From Ignavibacteriales bacterium (lineage in GTDB: Bacteria; Bacteroidota; Ignavibacteria; Ignavibacteriales; Melioribacteraceae), in the NCBI GenBank assembly GCA_021740915.1, contig JAIOYW010000015.1, positions 57,262 through 121,261 of the forward strand: 64,000 nucleotides of DNA, read 5' to 3'. Below the pieces are notes generated by a model. It did not search any database, was not told the origin of the DNA, and was given only the letters and a program-made list of their open reading frames with translations. Positions 36,482 through 45,422 of the stretch are shown here, piece by piece. The first letter of the stretch is position 1. Each line of letters begins with the position of its first letter. The translations under genes were made by a program, and so were the position numbers.

Positions 36482-38385
36482 ATTCCCTTAAATCCTTCCA
36501 CAGACTGAATAACTCTTGAAAAAGCCACCCTGAAATTCAGCCCGGCTAAGATTTTACCGGAAATCACTTCGGTCTTTTTCTCCGGATTTCTGAAAATTAT
36601 CTCCCTGAATTCGTCAGCTTTTTCCCTGATTTTATCTTCTATCGCCGAATTATCCAGAGGTCCGGTCAGAATTAATTCACCATTAATTGAATAATTTGCA
36701 AGAATCGTGAATACTGTCGATGGGATTATTTTTCCATCCGCTAAATTTTCGAGAATAATCTTGTAAATCTCAGTCTCAGGCTGAATGCCGGAACGAAATT
36801 TCTTTTTTAATCTTTTTGGATAATTTGCGAGAATTTTAGAGATGAGTTTTGCATCACTTATCCGATTGGGGAAAAATTCGAAGAAAAGAGCTGATTTCGC
36901 CGGATTGGACATTTCCCTGATCAAATCCGCAGGAACCCCCGCGTCACTAAGTTTTTTTTCCGTCTCCCAGAATTTTTCCGGAAGATTTTGCTCCAGTCTT
37001 TTTTTCCTATCCAGTGTAACACGGATTGGCGGAAGATCTGTATCAGGATACATTCTCTCAGCGCCTGGTAAAATCCTCTCAAATCCGTTTGTACCATCCT
37101 CAAGAGCCTGTCTGGTTTCCGAAGGTATTCCGATGGTGGCTTCTTTAGCCCTGATAATTATTTCGGAACAAGCCGTTTTTACGTCATTCTCGTCGCCCCA
37201 GACTAAAACCAGCGTATCATCGGAAGTGGCTTCGAGGGTTTTGTTTAGAAAACTCCAATCAGGCGCCGATAAATTTTCGCCTTTACTGTCAGAATGTACA
37301 ATATTCGGAAGATCAGTAAGACATGCTATCACGCGTATTCTGTCCGATATTTCTCTGGCAAAATATGTGCCTGTCTGAGTCTCCCAATGAAGCAGACCGG
37401 CATAACCTTTTAGAATCACGCAGCTTGCTTTTTGTCCTTTTTCTGCCGCCTCTTTCAGAGGAAGATAGGCAAATCTGCTGAGGTATCGGGTGATATCCAC
37501 TATCCTGGAAGAGAATGTTTCGCTGGTGATCTTCCTCCGGTGCAGTTCAGCCCTGAGCCGGAGCAGATTCCATTGCCGGCGCGCCTCATTATACGTAAGC
37601 AGAGGAATTAATCCAATCCTTGGCACTCCCTTGATCTCTATCCTCGTCCCGCCGGTTACGCTCACATTTACATCCTGCCTTGCCGCTCCAATTCCCCTTC
37701 TCACTCTTCCGGAACTTCTTACCAGTCTTGAACAAATAGAAGCAACCTCGGCAACCTCTATTGGTTCAAACATCTCAGGCGCAGTTACGGTCTCAATAAG
37801 CGGCATTCCAAGTCTGTCGGTAAGATAAATTCTGTCATGTCCTTTATCCGAAACTTCGCGGCATGAATCTTCTTCAATAGACATCTGCATAACATTTATT
37901 TCCCTGCCTTTATAAGGAACTTTCCCATTCAGTGCAAAAATTGCAGTACGCTGAAATCCTGTAGGAATACTGCCATCCAGATATTGTTTTCGGATAATAT
38001 GAAGTTCATCCACAAGATTGCAGTCATAAAGCAGACCGATAGATAGAGCAGCATCGAGCGCCTCATCATTGATAAGGAAAGGCGGCGTATCGTCCATCTC
38101 ATAGGTGCAGACGGTTTCTCGCTTAATGCGGTAGGTGATATTCTTCCGGGTTTTAAATTCCATCAGAGCCGTTCCGTCATATTCTCCAAGTTCCGAGAGT
38201 GTTGGTCTCATATGGCGCAGTATCTCGGCATCATACTCAGTGGAGTATTTTCCTGCCGGGCAGCGGCAGAAAAGTTTTTTTTCGGTTAATAGCTGCTGGT
38301 GAATTTCCAGTCCGGATTTGAAGCCGACTGTTTCATAATCGGCACGGGTCATTTTGTTGAAAGGCTTAAATTCGAATTCGTACAT
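36478..38385 (-). CDS. gatE: Glu-tRNA(Gln) amidotransferase subunit E
   Basis: The 635-residue protein is clearly GatE. I start at ATG 38385 because the longer frame only adds a hydrophobic stretch with no sign of function, while here the protein begins at once with the family's MYEFEFKP and VGFKSGLEIHQQLLTEKKLFC. It keeps the GatB/E kinase core (DDTPPFLINDEAL, RKQYLDGSIPTGFQRT, QMSIEEDSCR, DRLGMPLIETVT), a GAD-type insertion absent from bacterial GatB (DLPNIVHSDSKGENL to VLVWGDENDV), and GAERMYPDTDLPPIRV, then a YqeY-like tail (about 530-635). It phosphorylates and amidates Glu-tRNA(Gln). The gene leads gatD, with a 4-nt overlap, and lies beside tRNA-Ala. Confidence 0.92.
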   Translation of the reverse strand: MYEFEFKPFNKMTRADYETVGFKSGLEIHQQLLTEKKLFCRCPAGKYSTEYDAEILRHMRPTLSELGEYDGTALMEFKTRKNITYRIKRETVCTYEMDDTPPFLINDEALDAALSIGLLYDCNLVDELHIIRKQYLDGSIPTGFQRTAIFALNGKVPYKGREINVMQMSIEEDSCREVSDKGHDRIYLTDRLGMPLIETVTAPEMFEPIEVAEVASICSRLVRSSGRVRRGIGAARQDVNVSVTGGTRIEIKGVPRIGLIPLLTYNEARRQWNLLRLRAELHRRKITSETFSSRIVDITRYLSRFAYLPLKEAAEKGQKASCVILKGYAGLLHWETQTGTYFAREISDRIRVIACLTDLPNIVHSDSKGENLSAPDWSFLNKTLEATSDDTLVLVWGDENDVKTACSEIIIRAKEATIGIPSETRQALEDGTNGFERILPGAERMYPDTDLPPIRVTLDRKKRLEQNLPEKFWETEKKLSDAGVPADLIREMSNPAKSALFFEFFPNRISDAKLISKILANYPKRLKKKFRSGIQPETEIYKIILENLADGKIIPSTVFTILANYSINGELILTGPLDNSAIEDKIREKADEFREIIFRNPEKKTEVISGKILAGLNFRVAFSRVIQSVEGFKGI

Positions 38386-38560
38386 AGTCAGGTTTAATAA
38401 TACAATTATGCATAAAAACTTAAGCAGAATTGATAATATAAACAAACCAATCTAAACTCTGAGAAAAAGAAACTTGCAGTATTTTTCCTGACAGATGCCC
38501 TGGAGGTCAATTGTGATTTTTCCGGAAAATGATAATTCATTATATTTTCAAACGGAATTT

Positions 38561-38633
38561 GGGGCTATAGCTCAGCTGGGAGAGCGTCTCGTTCGCAATG
38601 AGAAGGTCAGCGGTTCGATCCCGCTTAGCTCCA
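38561..38633 (+). tRNA. tRNA-Ala (anticodon CGC)
   Basis: A 73-nt cloverleaf. The 7-bp acceptor stem GGGGCTA/TAGCTCC contains the G3-U70 pair that marks alanine tRNAs. D arm GCTC/GAGC, anticodon arm TCTCG/TGAGA with loop TTCGCAA, T arm with loop TTCGATC. Anticodon CGC reads GCG. No CCA is encoded. Only 3 nt separate it from the uvrA stop on the other strand. Confidence 0.95.
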
Positions 38634-38636
38634 CTC

Positions 38637-41396
38637 TTATTTTAGCACATCCTTGAGAAATCTGCCGGTGTGCGAATCCGGGTGTGCAGCAACCTCTTCA
38701 GGTGTGCCTGTCACCACAACAACCCCGCCTTTCTCACCAGCCTCGGGGCCCATTTCAATAACATAATCCGCACATTTGATTATATCAAGATTATGTTCAA
38801 TTATCACAATTGAATTTCCGCTTTCAAGCAGCATATTAAAGCAATCAAGCAATTTTCCGATGTCATCAAAATGAAGTCCGGTTGTCGGCTCATCAAAAAT
38901 AAAAAGTGAATGTTTTCCGGCTTTTTGGAGCGATAGGTTCAGAGCCAGTTTTATTCTCTGCGCCTCTCCTCCGGAGAGTGTATTTGATGGCTGACCCAGT
39001 TTTATATAACCTAAGCCGACATCATTTAAAGTCCGGATTGTTGATTCTATTTTTTTCATTCCGCTGAAGAATTCAAGCGCTTCTGCCGCTGTCATATTAA
39101 GAACTTCAACAATGTTTTTTCCACGCCAGGTCACTTCTCTTACTTCTTTCTTAAATCTTGTTCCCTTACATTCTTCACATTCAAGATAAATATCAGCAAG
39201 GAACTGCATCTCAATTTTAACGAACCCTTCACCCTGGCAATTCTCGCATCTTCCGCCCGGAACATTAAAAGAAAAGAAACCAGGCTTGTACCCTCTCGAC
39301 CGGGCAAGATGAGTATCCGAGAATAATTCCCTGATCATTTCAAATCCTTTGATGTAGCTTATAGGATTTGATCGGGGACTTTTACCTATTGGCGACTGAT
39401 CAACAATCTCTATCTCATCAATAAGATGATATCCTGTTATTGAATCGTATTTGCCAATTTTCTGAGAACTGCCGCCTCTGTTTTTTATTATGCCGCCATA
39501 AAGAATATCATGCACAAGTGTACTTTTTCCTGAACCACTCACACCTGTTACTGCCACAAATTTTCTGAGCGGAAATTCAACATCTATATTTTTAAGATTG
39601 TTTTCCCTCGCTCCTTCAATCTTTATTACATCAGTATTATAAGTTCTTCTCTTCGAAGGTAAAGGAATGAATCTCTTACCGCTGAGGTAATTACCTGTTA
39701 GAGATTTATCGTTCTGTAATAGATCATTATAATTCTGATAGGCGATTATCTCACCGCCATGGACTCCTGCTCTGGGTCCCATATCCACAATCAGGTCCGC
39801 AGCTTTCATCATATCTGTGTCATGCTCAACAACAAGGACTGTATTCCCAATATCGCGCAGTGATTTCAGGATATTGATAAGTCGGGCGTTGTCCCTCGGA
39901 TGTAATCCAATACTCGGTTCATCAAGCACATATAGAGTACCGATCAATGCTGAACCGAGAGAAGTTGCAAGATTGATCCTCTGGGTCTCCCCGCCGGAAA
40001 GAGTTGCTGAAAGCCGCTCGAGTGTAAGGTAACCCAGTCCGACATCGTAGAGGAAAGTCAGTCTCCTGTTGATCTCTTTAAGAATTCTTTCTCCGACAGA
40101 TAATTCATATTGTGTGAGCTGGAGCGAGGTGAAAAAGTTTAACGAATGCTCGATTGGCATCGAAACAATATCAGCTATTGAAAGTCCACCGACTCTAACC
40201 TGGAGCGCTTCCCTCCTGATTCTCGACCCGCGGCAGGCGGAGCATGTTGTATATCCCCTGTACTTACTAAGCAAAATCCGGATATGCATTTTATAGGTCT
40301 GGGATTCCAATGCTTCAAAAAATTTATTTATTCCTTCAAAATCCCCAAAACCGGATTTAATCAATTCAACCTGTTCATCAGTCAATCTTCTGAATGGTAC
40401 GTTTATGGGTATTCCTTTAGACTTCGCATTTCTTATAAGATCACGGTTTACCTGACTAAATTTTACACCCCGCCACGGAGCAATCGCTCCATCCAGTATT
40501 GAAATATTTTCGTCCGGAATAATCAGACTCATATCATATCCGATCGTTCTGCCGAATCCCTGACAAACCGGACAGGCTCCGTAAGGATTATTAAATGAGA
40601 AGAATCGTGGTTCCGGTTCTTCATATTTAATGCCGCAGCATTCATAGAATGTGGAGAAACTCTTAACCAGGTTATCCCCGGCATTTACAATTACAATATG
40701 ACCTTCACCTTCTCTGAATCCGATCTCAATAGATTCTGCGATTCTCTCCCTCATCGAATCTCTTTCATTTACAAATCTATCGAGTATCACTACAATTTCT
40801 TTATCTTTTATTTTTGGTTTATCAGTCCCCAGATCAAAAACTTCGTTCTTATACCAAATCCTGAAATATCCCCTTTTTTTAAGGTGTTCAATCTCTTCGG
40901 AAGGCGATCTCCCCTCATGCGGGTGGATGGGAAAACCAAGTAAAAATTTGCCTTTTTCTTCAGCATTCATTAACCAGTGAACCACTGAACTGACGGTATC
41001 CTTTTTTACTTCTTTACCGCAATTAAAACAGATTGTCTTTCCAATCCGGGCAAATAAGAGTCTGAGAAAATCGTATAACTCAGTAGATGTGCCGACAGTC
41101 GATCTCGGGTTTTTTCCGCCCTGTTTTTGTTCGATTGCTACTGCAGGAGAGATACCCTTAATAAAATCGACATTTGGTTTATTCATTCTTTCTAAAAACT
41201 GGCGGGCATATGATGACAGGCTTTCAACATAACGTCTCTGCCCCTCAGCATAGATAGTGTCATAAACGAGCGAAGATTTCCCGCTTCCGCTGACGCCGGT
41301 AAACACTATCATTTTATTTCGGGGAATCTCAATATCAATATTTTTGAGATTATGTTCTCTCGCCCCTTTTACTATAATATAATTTTTATCAGTCAT
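38637..41396 (-). CDS. uvrA: Excinuclease ABC subunit A
   Basis: The 919-residue protein is UvrA, the damage-scanning ATPase of nucleotide excision repair. It has two ABC modules: Walker A GVSGSGKS at 34-41 and again at about 615, signature LSGGETQRINLATSLGS and LSGGEAQRIKLALNLS, with VLDEPSIGLHPRD and IFDEPTTGLHFDD as Walker B. Zinc-binding CxxC sites are present (CFNCGKE, CPVCQGFG, CENCQGEG, CEECKGTR). Length is normal (about 940). It is transcribed alone, convergent with tRNA-Ala three bases away. The signal for termination is not visible in the tiny gap, so transcription from either side may run into the other. Confidence 0.97.
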   Translation of the reverse strand: MTDKNYIIVKGAREHNLKNIDIEIPRNKMIVFTGVSGSGKSSLVYDTIYAEGQRRYVESLSSYARQFLERMNKPNVDFIKGISPAVAIEQKQGGKNPRSTVGTSTELYDFLRLLFARIGKTICFNCGKEVKKDTVSSVVHWLMNAEEKGKFLLGFPIHPHEGRSPSEEIEHLKKRGYFRIWYKNEVFDLGTDKPKIKDKEIVVILDRFVNERDSMRERIAESIEIGFREGEGHIVIVNAGDNLVKSFSTFYECCGIKYEEPEPRFFSFNNPYGACPVCQGFGRTIGYDMSLIIPDENISILDGAIAPWRGVKFSQVNRDLIRNAKSKGIPINVPFRRLTDEQVELIKSGFGDFEGINKFFEALESQTYKMHIRILLSKYRGYTTCSACRGSRIRREALQVRVGGLSIADIVSMPIEHSLNFFTSLQLTQYELSVGERILKEINRRLTFLYDVGLGYLTLERLSATLSGGETQRINLATSLGSALIGTLYVLDEPSIGLHPRDNARLINILKSLRDIGNTVLVVEHDTDMMKAADLIVDMGPRAGVHGGEIIAYQNYNDLLQNDKSLTGNYLSGKRFIPLPSKRRTYNTDVIKIEGARENNLKNIDVEFPLRKFVAVTGVSGSGKSTLVHDILYGGIIKNRGGSSQKIGKYDSITGYHLIDEIEIVDQSPIGKSPRSNPISYIKGFEMIRELFSDTHLARSRGYKPGFFSFNVPGGRCENCQGEGFVKIEMQFLADIYLECEECKGTRFKKEVREVTWRGKNIVEVLNMTAAEALEFFSGMKKIESTIRTLNDVGLGYIKLGQPSNTLSGGEAQRIKLALNLSLQKAGKHSLFIFDEPTTGLHFDDIGKLLDCFNMLLESGNSIVIIEHNLDIIKCADYVIEMGPEAGEKGGVVVVTGTPEEVAAHPDSHTGRFLKDVLK

Positions 41397-41673
41397 TTTC
41401 GAATTAGCGCAGAATATTTAAACTTGAATAATATAAAATTCCAGTGATTTTCGAATAAAATATATTATTTGAATAGCAATAATAGTTTTCAAAAATCATC
41501 TTTAAGGATAGCTTCCATATTAACTTACTCCCCTCCTCCGCAGACAATTTCACTATCAGCATTATGTTTTATCAAAACATGAACAGTTGAGTTTGTTAAT
41601 CATCTGAGAGTTAACTCTATATTCAGCTATTTTTCTTAATTTCGTATTTGATTGAAAAGGAAATAAATTACTT

Positions 41674-42456
41674 ATGAATATTAACGACCTAAACATCAGC
41701 ACTTTTGGAGATCTTAATAACAGACCTTTAATTTTTGTGCACGGTTTCCCGCTCAATTCCGGTATGTGGGAAAACCAGACCCGTGAACTCAGCTCTGATT
41801 TTTTCGTTGTAACTTATGACCTCAGAGGACTCGGGAAAAGTCCGGTTCCGCAAATCCCTTATACTATGTTCGATCATGCTGATGATCTCCTTACCATTAT
41901 CTGCGAACTTGATCTGAAAGGACCCATTATTGGTGGACTTTCGATGGGCGGTTATATTTTGCAGGCATTTCTGATGCGCCATGATTTCAAACCTTCAGGC
42001 ATTATTCTAACAAATACGCGCGCCAATGCTGATGATAATGTGGCAAAACTTAGAAGGAGCAATGGAATAGGGTTAATAAGATCAGGCAAGACCAGAGAGT
42101 TCATCAAAGATTTTATTCCAACATGTTTTTGCGAAAAGACAAAAATTCTAAATCCCGAAATCGTTGAAAAACTAATTGAGAGTAACCTGGATAGCGATCC
42201 GGCAGGAGTTGCGGGTGCACTTTTCGCAATGCTAAGCCGACCCGATACTACTGAGTTTGTGAAATCAATTGACATTCCCTCACTTGTAATCGGAGGTTCA
42301 GATGATCTGGTTACTCCGGCATCGATGATGGAAGAAACCTTTGGCTCAATAAAAAATGTCAGTTTTAATATTATCCCTGACTCGGGGCATCTTTCCCCAA
42401 TTGAAAAAGGAACTGAGTTTAACGAAATTGTCAGGAAATTTTTTAAGAATTTCTGA
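41674..42456 (+). CDS. Alpha/beta hydrolase
   Basis: A 260-residue cytoplasmic alpha/beta hydrolase. The oxyanion-hole motif FVHGFPLNSGMW lies near residues 19-30, the nucleophile elbow GLSMGG gives S90, the acid is in GGSDDLVTPA (about 208-217) and the His in PDSGHLSPIE (about 240). All triad residues are present, so it should hydrolyse an ester, lactone or similar bond; close relatives are annotated as 3-oxoadipate enol-lactonase-like or esterase, but the substrate cannot be told. The upstream region 41397-41673, shared with uvrA, holds no gene. The flippase-like gene follows after 14 nt, suggesting one transcript. Confidence 0.85.
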   Translation: MNINDLNISTFGDLNNRPLIFVHGFPLNSGMWENQTRELSSDFFVVTYDLRGLGKSPVPQIPYTMFDHADDLLTIICELDLKGPIIGGLSMGGYILQAFLMRHDFKPSGIILTNTRANADDNVAKLRRSNGIGLIRSGKTREFIKDFIPTCFCEKTKILNPEIVEKLIESNLDSDPAGVAGALFAMLSRPDTTEFVKSIDIPSLVIGGSDDLVTPASMMEETFGSIKNVSFNIIPDSGHLSPIEKGTEFNEIVRKFFKNF

Positions 42457-42470
42457 TCTCATACCCGAAT

Positions 42471-43496
42471 ATGACAAAACGTAATCTTATTTCATCCTTT
42501 CTGACACTTATCGGATTTGCGGCACTTTTTTGGCTGCTCTATGAATTCGGCTTTCAAAAAATTATTATTAATATCCAGACAACTGGAATCTATGTTTTCC
42601 CGATTCTATTGCTTTGGCTTATAATTTTTTTCATAATCACTTATATTTGGTATATAATCCTTGATGATGACGGGAATAGTATCAGTTATTATGAACTGTT
42701 CAAGATTAATGTAAGTGCACTTGCCATAAATGACATAACCCCGGGAATTAATCTTGGAGGCGAACCCTATAAAATACTTTCCCTTAAGGATATAATAAGT
42801 ACAAGTAAGGCAGTATCCTCGGTAACGCTTTATACCATGATTCACTGGCTTTCGCATTTTGTAGTCTGGATACTGGCAATTTTATTAGTGAGCACTACCT
42901 CAGAAATGCCATCGCTGGTAAAAAGTATCATGACTGTAACTGTTATCATTCTCCTGCTTTTTACCTGGTTATTCATTAAACGTCATCAAAAAGGGGTTTT
43001 TGTTTCACTCCTCGATATTTTTCAGAATCTGCCGCTTCTATGGAGACTTGCCGCAAAATTTGAATCACACAGAGAAAAATTGCACCTTATTGATGACGAA
43101 ATTAAGGGGCTTTTTCATGAGCGCCCCAAGGTTTTTTATACTGCATTGATGCTGGATTTTTTGACGCGCTGCCTTTCTTCCTTTGAGATATTTATAATTC
43201 TTTTTTCGATAGGATTCGACATTTCACTCTTGCAGGCTTTTTATATCTATGCCGGTTATACGCTCATTGTAAATATTATTTTCTTCATGCCAATGCAATT
43301 AGGGACAAGAGAGGCAGGAATGGTAATAGTTTTCGAAATTCTAAAAATCACTTCGGCTACGGGAATATACGTCAGTCTAATTATGAGAATCAGAGAATTT
43401 TTCTGGATTCTGATTGGCTTACTTTTACTCCGTCATAATAAAAAAAATATTTTCCGCAGAATGATAAAAAAAAATGGTGAGGAAACTAATATCTGA
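42471..43496 (+). CDS. Flippase-like membrane protein (LPG synthase transmembrane domain)
   Basis: The 341-residue protein has about eight membrane segments and matches the lysylphosphatidylglycerol synthase transmembrane/UPF0104 family: LINNDITPG-like segment (NDITPGINLGGEPYKI), FFMPMQLGTREAGMV near the end. In the full-length MprF enzyme this region flips lysyl-lipids; stand-alone versions are thought to translocate lipid-linked molecules. No catalytic synthase domain is attached. It begins 14 nt after the hydrolase stop, and its last 11 nt overlap the convergent Nudix gene. The substrate is unknown. Confidence 0.75.
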   Translation: MTKRNLISSFLTLIGFAALFWLLYEFGFQKIIINIQTTGIYVFPILLLWLIIFFIITYIWYIILDDDGNSISYYELFKINVSALAINDITPGINLGGEPYKILSLKDIISTSKAVSSVTLYTMIHWLSHFVVWILAILLVSTTSEMPSLVKSIMTVTVIILLLFTWLFIKRHQKGVFVSLLDIFQNLPLLWRLAAKFESHREKLHLIDDEIKGLFHERPKVFYTALMLDFLTRCLSSFEIFIILFSIGFDISLLQAFYIYAGYTLIVNIIFFMPMQLGTREAGMVIVFEILKITSATGIYVSLIMRIREFFWILIGLLLLRHNKKNIFRRMIKKNGEETNI

Positions 43497-43953
43497 CAAC
43501 CGTGTGACTTTTATATACTCCATTCTCATAAATAAATTTCGAGCTAAAAAATCCATCCTCAAGCATCCAGGGAATAAATATTTTATCACCATCCCACAAA
43601 TTCAGATCAAGCAGTTTATCGTCGTCAATCCATTCAAGTTTTCCCTCAGCACAGTCAATTAATTCCCCTTCGAATTTATCCGCTCTGAAGATAAAAACGT
43701 ACCAGTCATTCACTTTATCAAAAAGAGGAAATACTATCAATCCTTTTAACTCTGGATCTTTCACCAAAAGACCCGACTCTTCATAAATTTCCCTGACTGC
43801 ACATTCCTCGGGAGTTTCACCGGTTTCGAATTTACCGCCCAACCCGTTCCATTTTCCAAGGTGATAATCATTTTCTTTTTTAGTGCGGTGCAGCATTAAT
43901 GTTTTTTTCGATTTCTTCACATAACATAGTGTTGCGAGTATTGTTTTTCTCAT
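43486..43953 (-). CDS. Nudix hydrolase, 8-oxo-dGTP diphosphatase type
   Basis: The 155-residue protein has a full Nudix box, GGKFETGETPEECAVREIYE followed by ESG, with all catalytic Glu residues. The surrounding sequence (LCYVKKSKKTLMLHRTKKEND, GKWNGLGG, VFPLFDKVNDWYVFIFRAD) is like MutT/MTH1-type 8-oxo-dGTP diphosphatases that clean the nucleotide pool. The frame could begin at a TTG three bases earlier; the ATG at 43953 is preferred. No clear ribosome site is visible. Its 3' end overlaps the convergent flippase-like gene by 11 nt. Confidence 0.88.
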   Translation of the reverse strand: MRKTILATLCYVKKSKKTLMLHRTKKENDYHLGKWNGLGGKFETGETPEECAVREIYEESGLLVKDPELKGLIVFPLFDKVNDWYVFIFRADKFEGELIDCAEGKLEWIDDDKLLDLNLWDGDKIFIPWMLEDGFFSSKFIYENGVYKSHTVVRY

Positions 43954-43956
43954 CAA

Positions 43957-44284
43957 ATTTGGTGTCCGGTTTTATTTCTCAAAGTCTGCATTTTTGCCGT
44001 AATAAATTTAAGAATTCCTTTGAAATCAAGCGTTTTTATTGGAATCATTTTGAATGTCCGAAAGAAATTCATCCTCAGAAGATACGATGGAGCTACAAGA
44101 TTCACATAAAAATTCTTTCATTGTGTGCTTTGTCAAAAGACTCAGTACCCCTTGTGGTGATTATCCGGGCAAAAAAACTAACTACACTTTTATTCATTGG
44201 TTTGAAATGATATAATTCAAAATCCGGGGATTAAAACACTGGAATAAAAATATAGCATCACTGAATTATTTATAATACATAAGT
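43957..44284. other. Intergenic region, no convincing gene
   Basis: AT-rich spacer between the Nudix and L,D-transpeptidase genes, both on the minus strand. A 31-codon frame with a CxxC (44026-44121, minus) has no ribosome site and no recognisable homology, so it is not called. I see no repeat or strong hairpin. Confidence 0.5.
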
Positions 44285-45028
44285 TCAGAAAAGATAATTT
44301 CCTTTTGAATCAATTCTAACCGGGAAAGGAATTTTTGTCGAATCAAACTGATCATATCCTTGCTTTAAATTTTCCCAGAACCTGAGCAGTTCTGTATTTT
44401 GACTATTTCTTTCAGAAGAAATTTTCATATTCTCCTCTGTCATTCTAAAAGGAAAAATATAGACCGGGATTGATTGCTGAGTGTTATTACTGGCATAAAC
44501 GGCATAAACATAAATTTCCTTGATTATATCATCTGTCATAGGCAGGCAGCCAACTGTTACACAGTCACCATGAATATAAATGTCTCCCCCTGGTTTTTTA
44601 GGATCGCTTTTAATTTTATCTGATTTGTTGGGGTAATTTATACCCAGCGAAAGGTGATAACTGCTTAACGGGTTAAAATCGATTATCTCATAAAAACCTT
44701 CTGGTACCTGCAGGTCACCTTCCCGCCGCTTAGGACCAGGTTCTCCCGATTTCGCACATATGGGGTAAGCAATAATCTTCTTATATTTTTCCTCATTTGT
44801 ATTTTTACCAAAAACTTCCAGAGTTGATTCCTCTTTATATGCTAAGATCACAATATTCAGATCTCCGGGATTTAATCCCAGATCGGATAATTGCCGCCTG
44901 ATCTTCGTATCCTTCTCGTCGAAAGCCTTCCCAACCCTTTCATACCCTTTTTGAGTATCAAGAAAACTTAATCCTTGAGCAGAAAGATTTATTGAGAATA
45001 TTACAAAAAGGAAAATTATTGCTATCAT
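44285..45028 (-). CDS. Exported L,D-transpeptidase (YafK type)
   Basis: A 247-residue protein with a signal peptide (IFLFVIFSINLSAQG). The catalytic YkuD motif is IHGDCVTVGCLPM, with His about 153 and nucleophile Cys161. Upstream is PEGFYEIIDFNPLSSYHLSLGINYP, usual in the YafK/ErfK subgroup. Such enzymes form 3-3 peptidoglycan cross-links or trim attachments in the periplasm. The early part IVILAYKEESTLEVFGKN is the start of the same fold. It is transcribed alone; 45029-45422 upstream is noncoding. Confidence 0.87.
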   Translation of the reverse strand: MIAIIFLFVIFSINLSAQGLSFLDTQKGYERVGKAFDEKDTKIRRQLSDLGLNPGDLNIVILAYKEESTLEVFGKNTNEEKYKKIIAYPICAKSGEPGPKRREGDLQVPEGFYEIIDFNPLSSYHLSLGINYPNKSDKIKSDPKKPGGDIYIHGDCVTVGCLPMTDDIIKEIYVYAVYASNNTQQSIPVYIFPFRMTEENMKISSERNSQNTELLRFWENLKQGYDQFDSTKIPFPVRIDSKGNYLF

Positions 45029-45369
45029 ATACTACCTTATATTTTTTTGGTTAGCAGGATTATTTTCGAATAATTACTGCTGGATGCTGATTGAGCGAAT
45101 CCGCAACTGATTTGTGTGCAACAATAAATTTTGGTTTGCCAATTACGATTAAAAGTAATGCATTATTTTCATTCGATAATTGATTTTATCCTTTTCAAAA
45201 GACAATTAAACCGAAGTAGTTTCAATTCACTTATGTCTCATTCACAGAAATTGTTACTTTTATAAACAATTTCAACCCTGTAATCCTGGAAACCGTAATT
45301 GTAAAACTTAGGATAAAAAACGGATAGTTGATTGCTATCCTTATTATAATATCAGAAAGTAAAAAAAAG
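45029..45369. other. Intergenic region, promoter side of the L,D-transpeptidase gene
   Basis: AT-rich noncoding DNA. Apart from a small hairpin GGATAG/CTATCC near 45324-45342, I see no gene, repeat or clear promoter. Confidence 0.5.
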
Positions 45370-45407
45370 CCTGTCACTTTTTCCGTTAAAGAAAATTGTG
45401 ACAGGCA
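45370..45407 (-). terminator. Rho-independent terminator of the Rossmann-protein gene
   Basis: Perfect 9-bp stem GCCTGTCAC/GTGACAGGC with a 20-nt loop, 15 nt past the stop at 45423; on the minus strand it is followed by TTTTTTTT. Confidence 0.85.
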
Positions 45408-45422
45408 ATTTTATTAAATTCA

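Noticed and set aside
36842..37378. 178-codon plus-strand frame inside gatE
   Set aside because: It is antisense to a strongly conserved gene, has Ser/Leu-rich shadow composition and no ribosome site.
38561..38633. tRNA-Ala as integration site for the accessory island
   Set aside because: I found no second copy of the tRNA 3' end near the island border, and gatDE lies in between; no integrase is present.
44026..44121. 31-codon minus-strand frame with a CxxC
   Set aside because: No ribosome site, no known family, and surrounding frames are full of stops.
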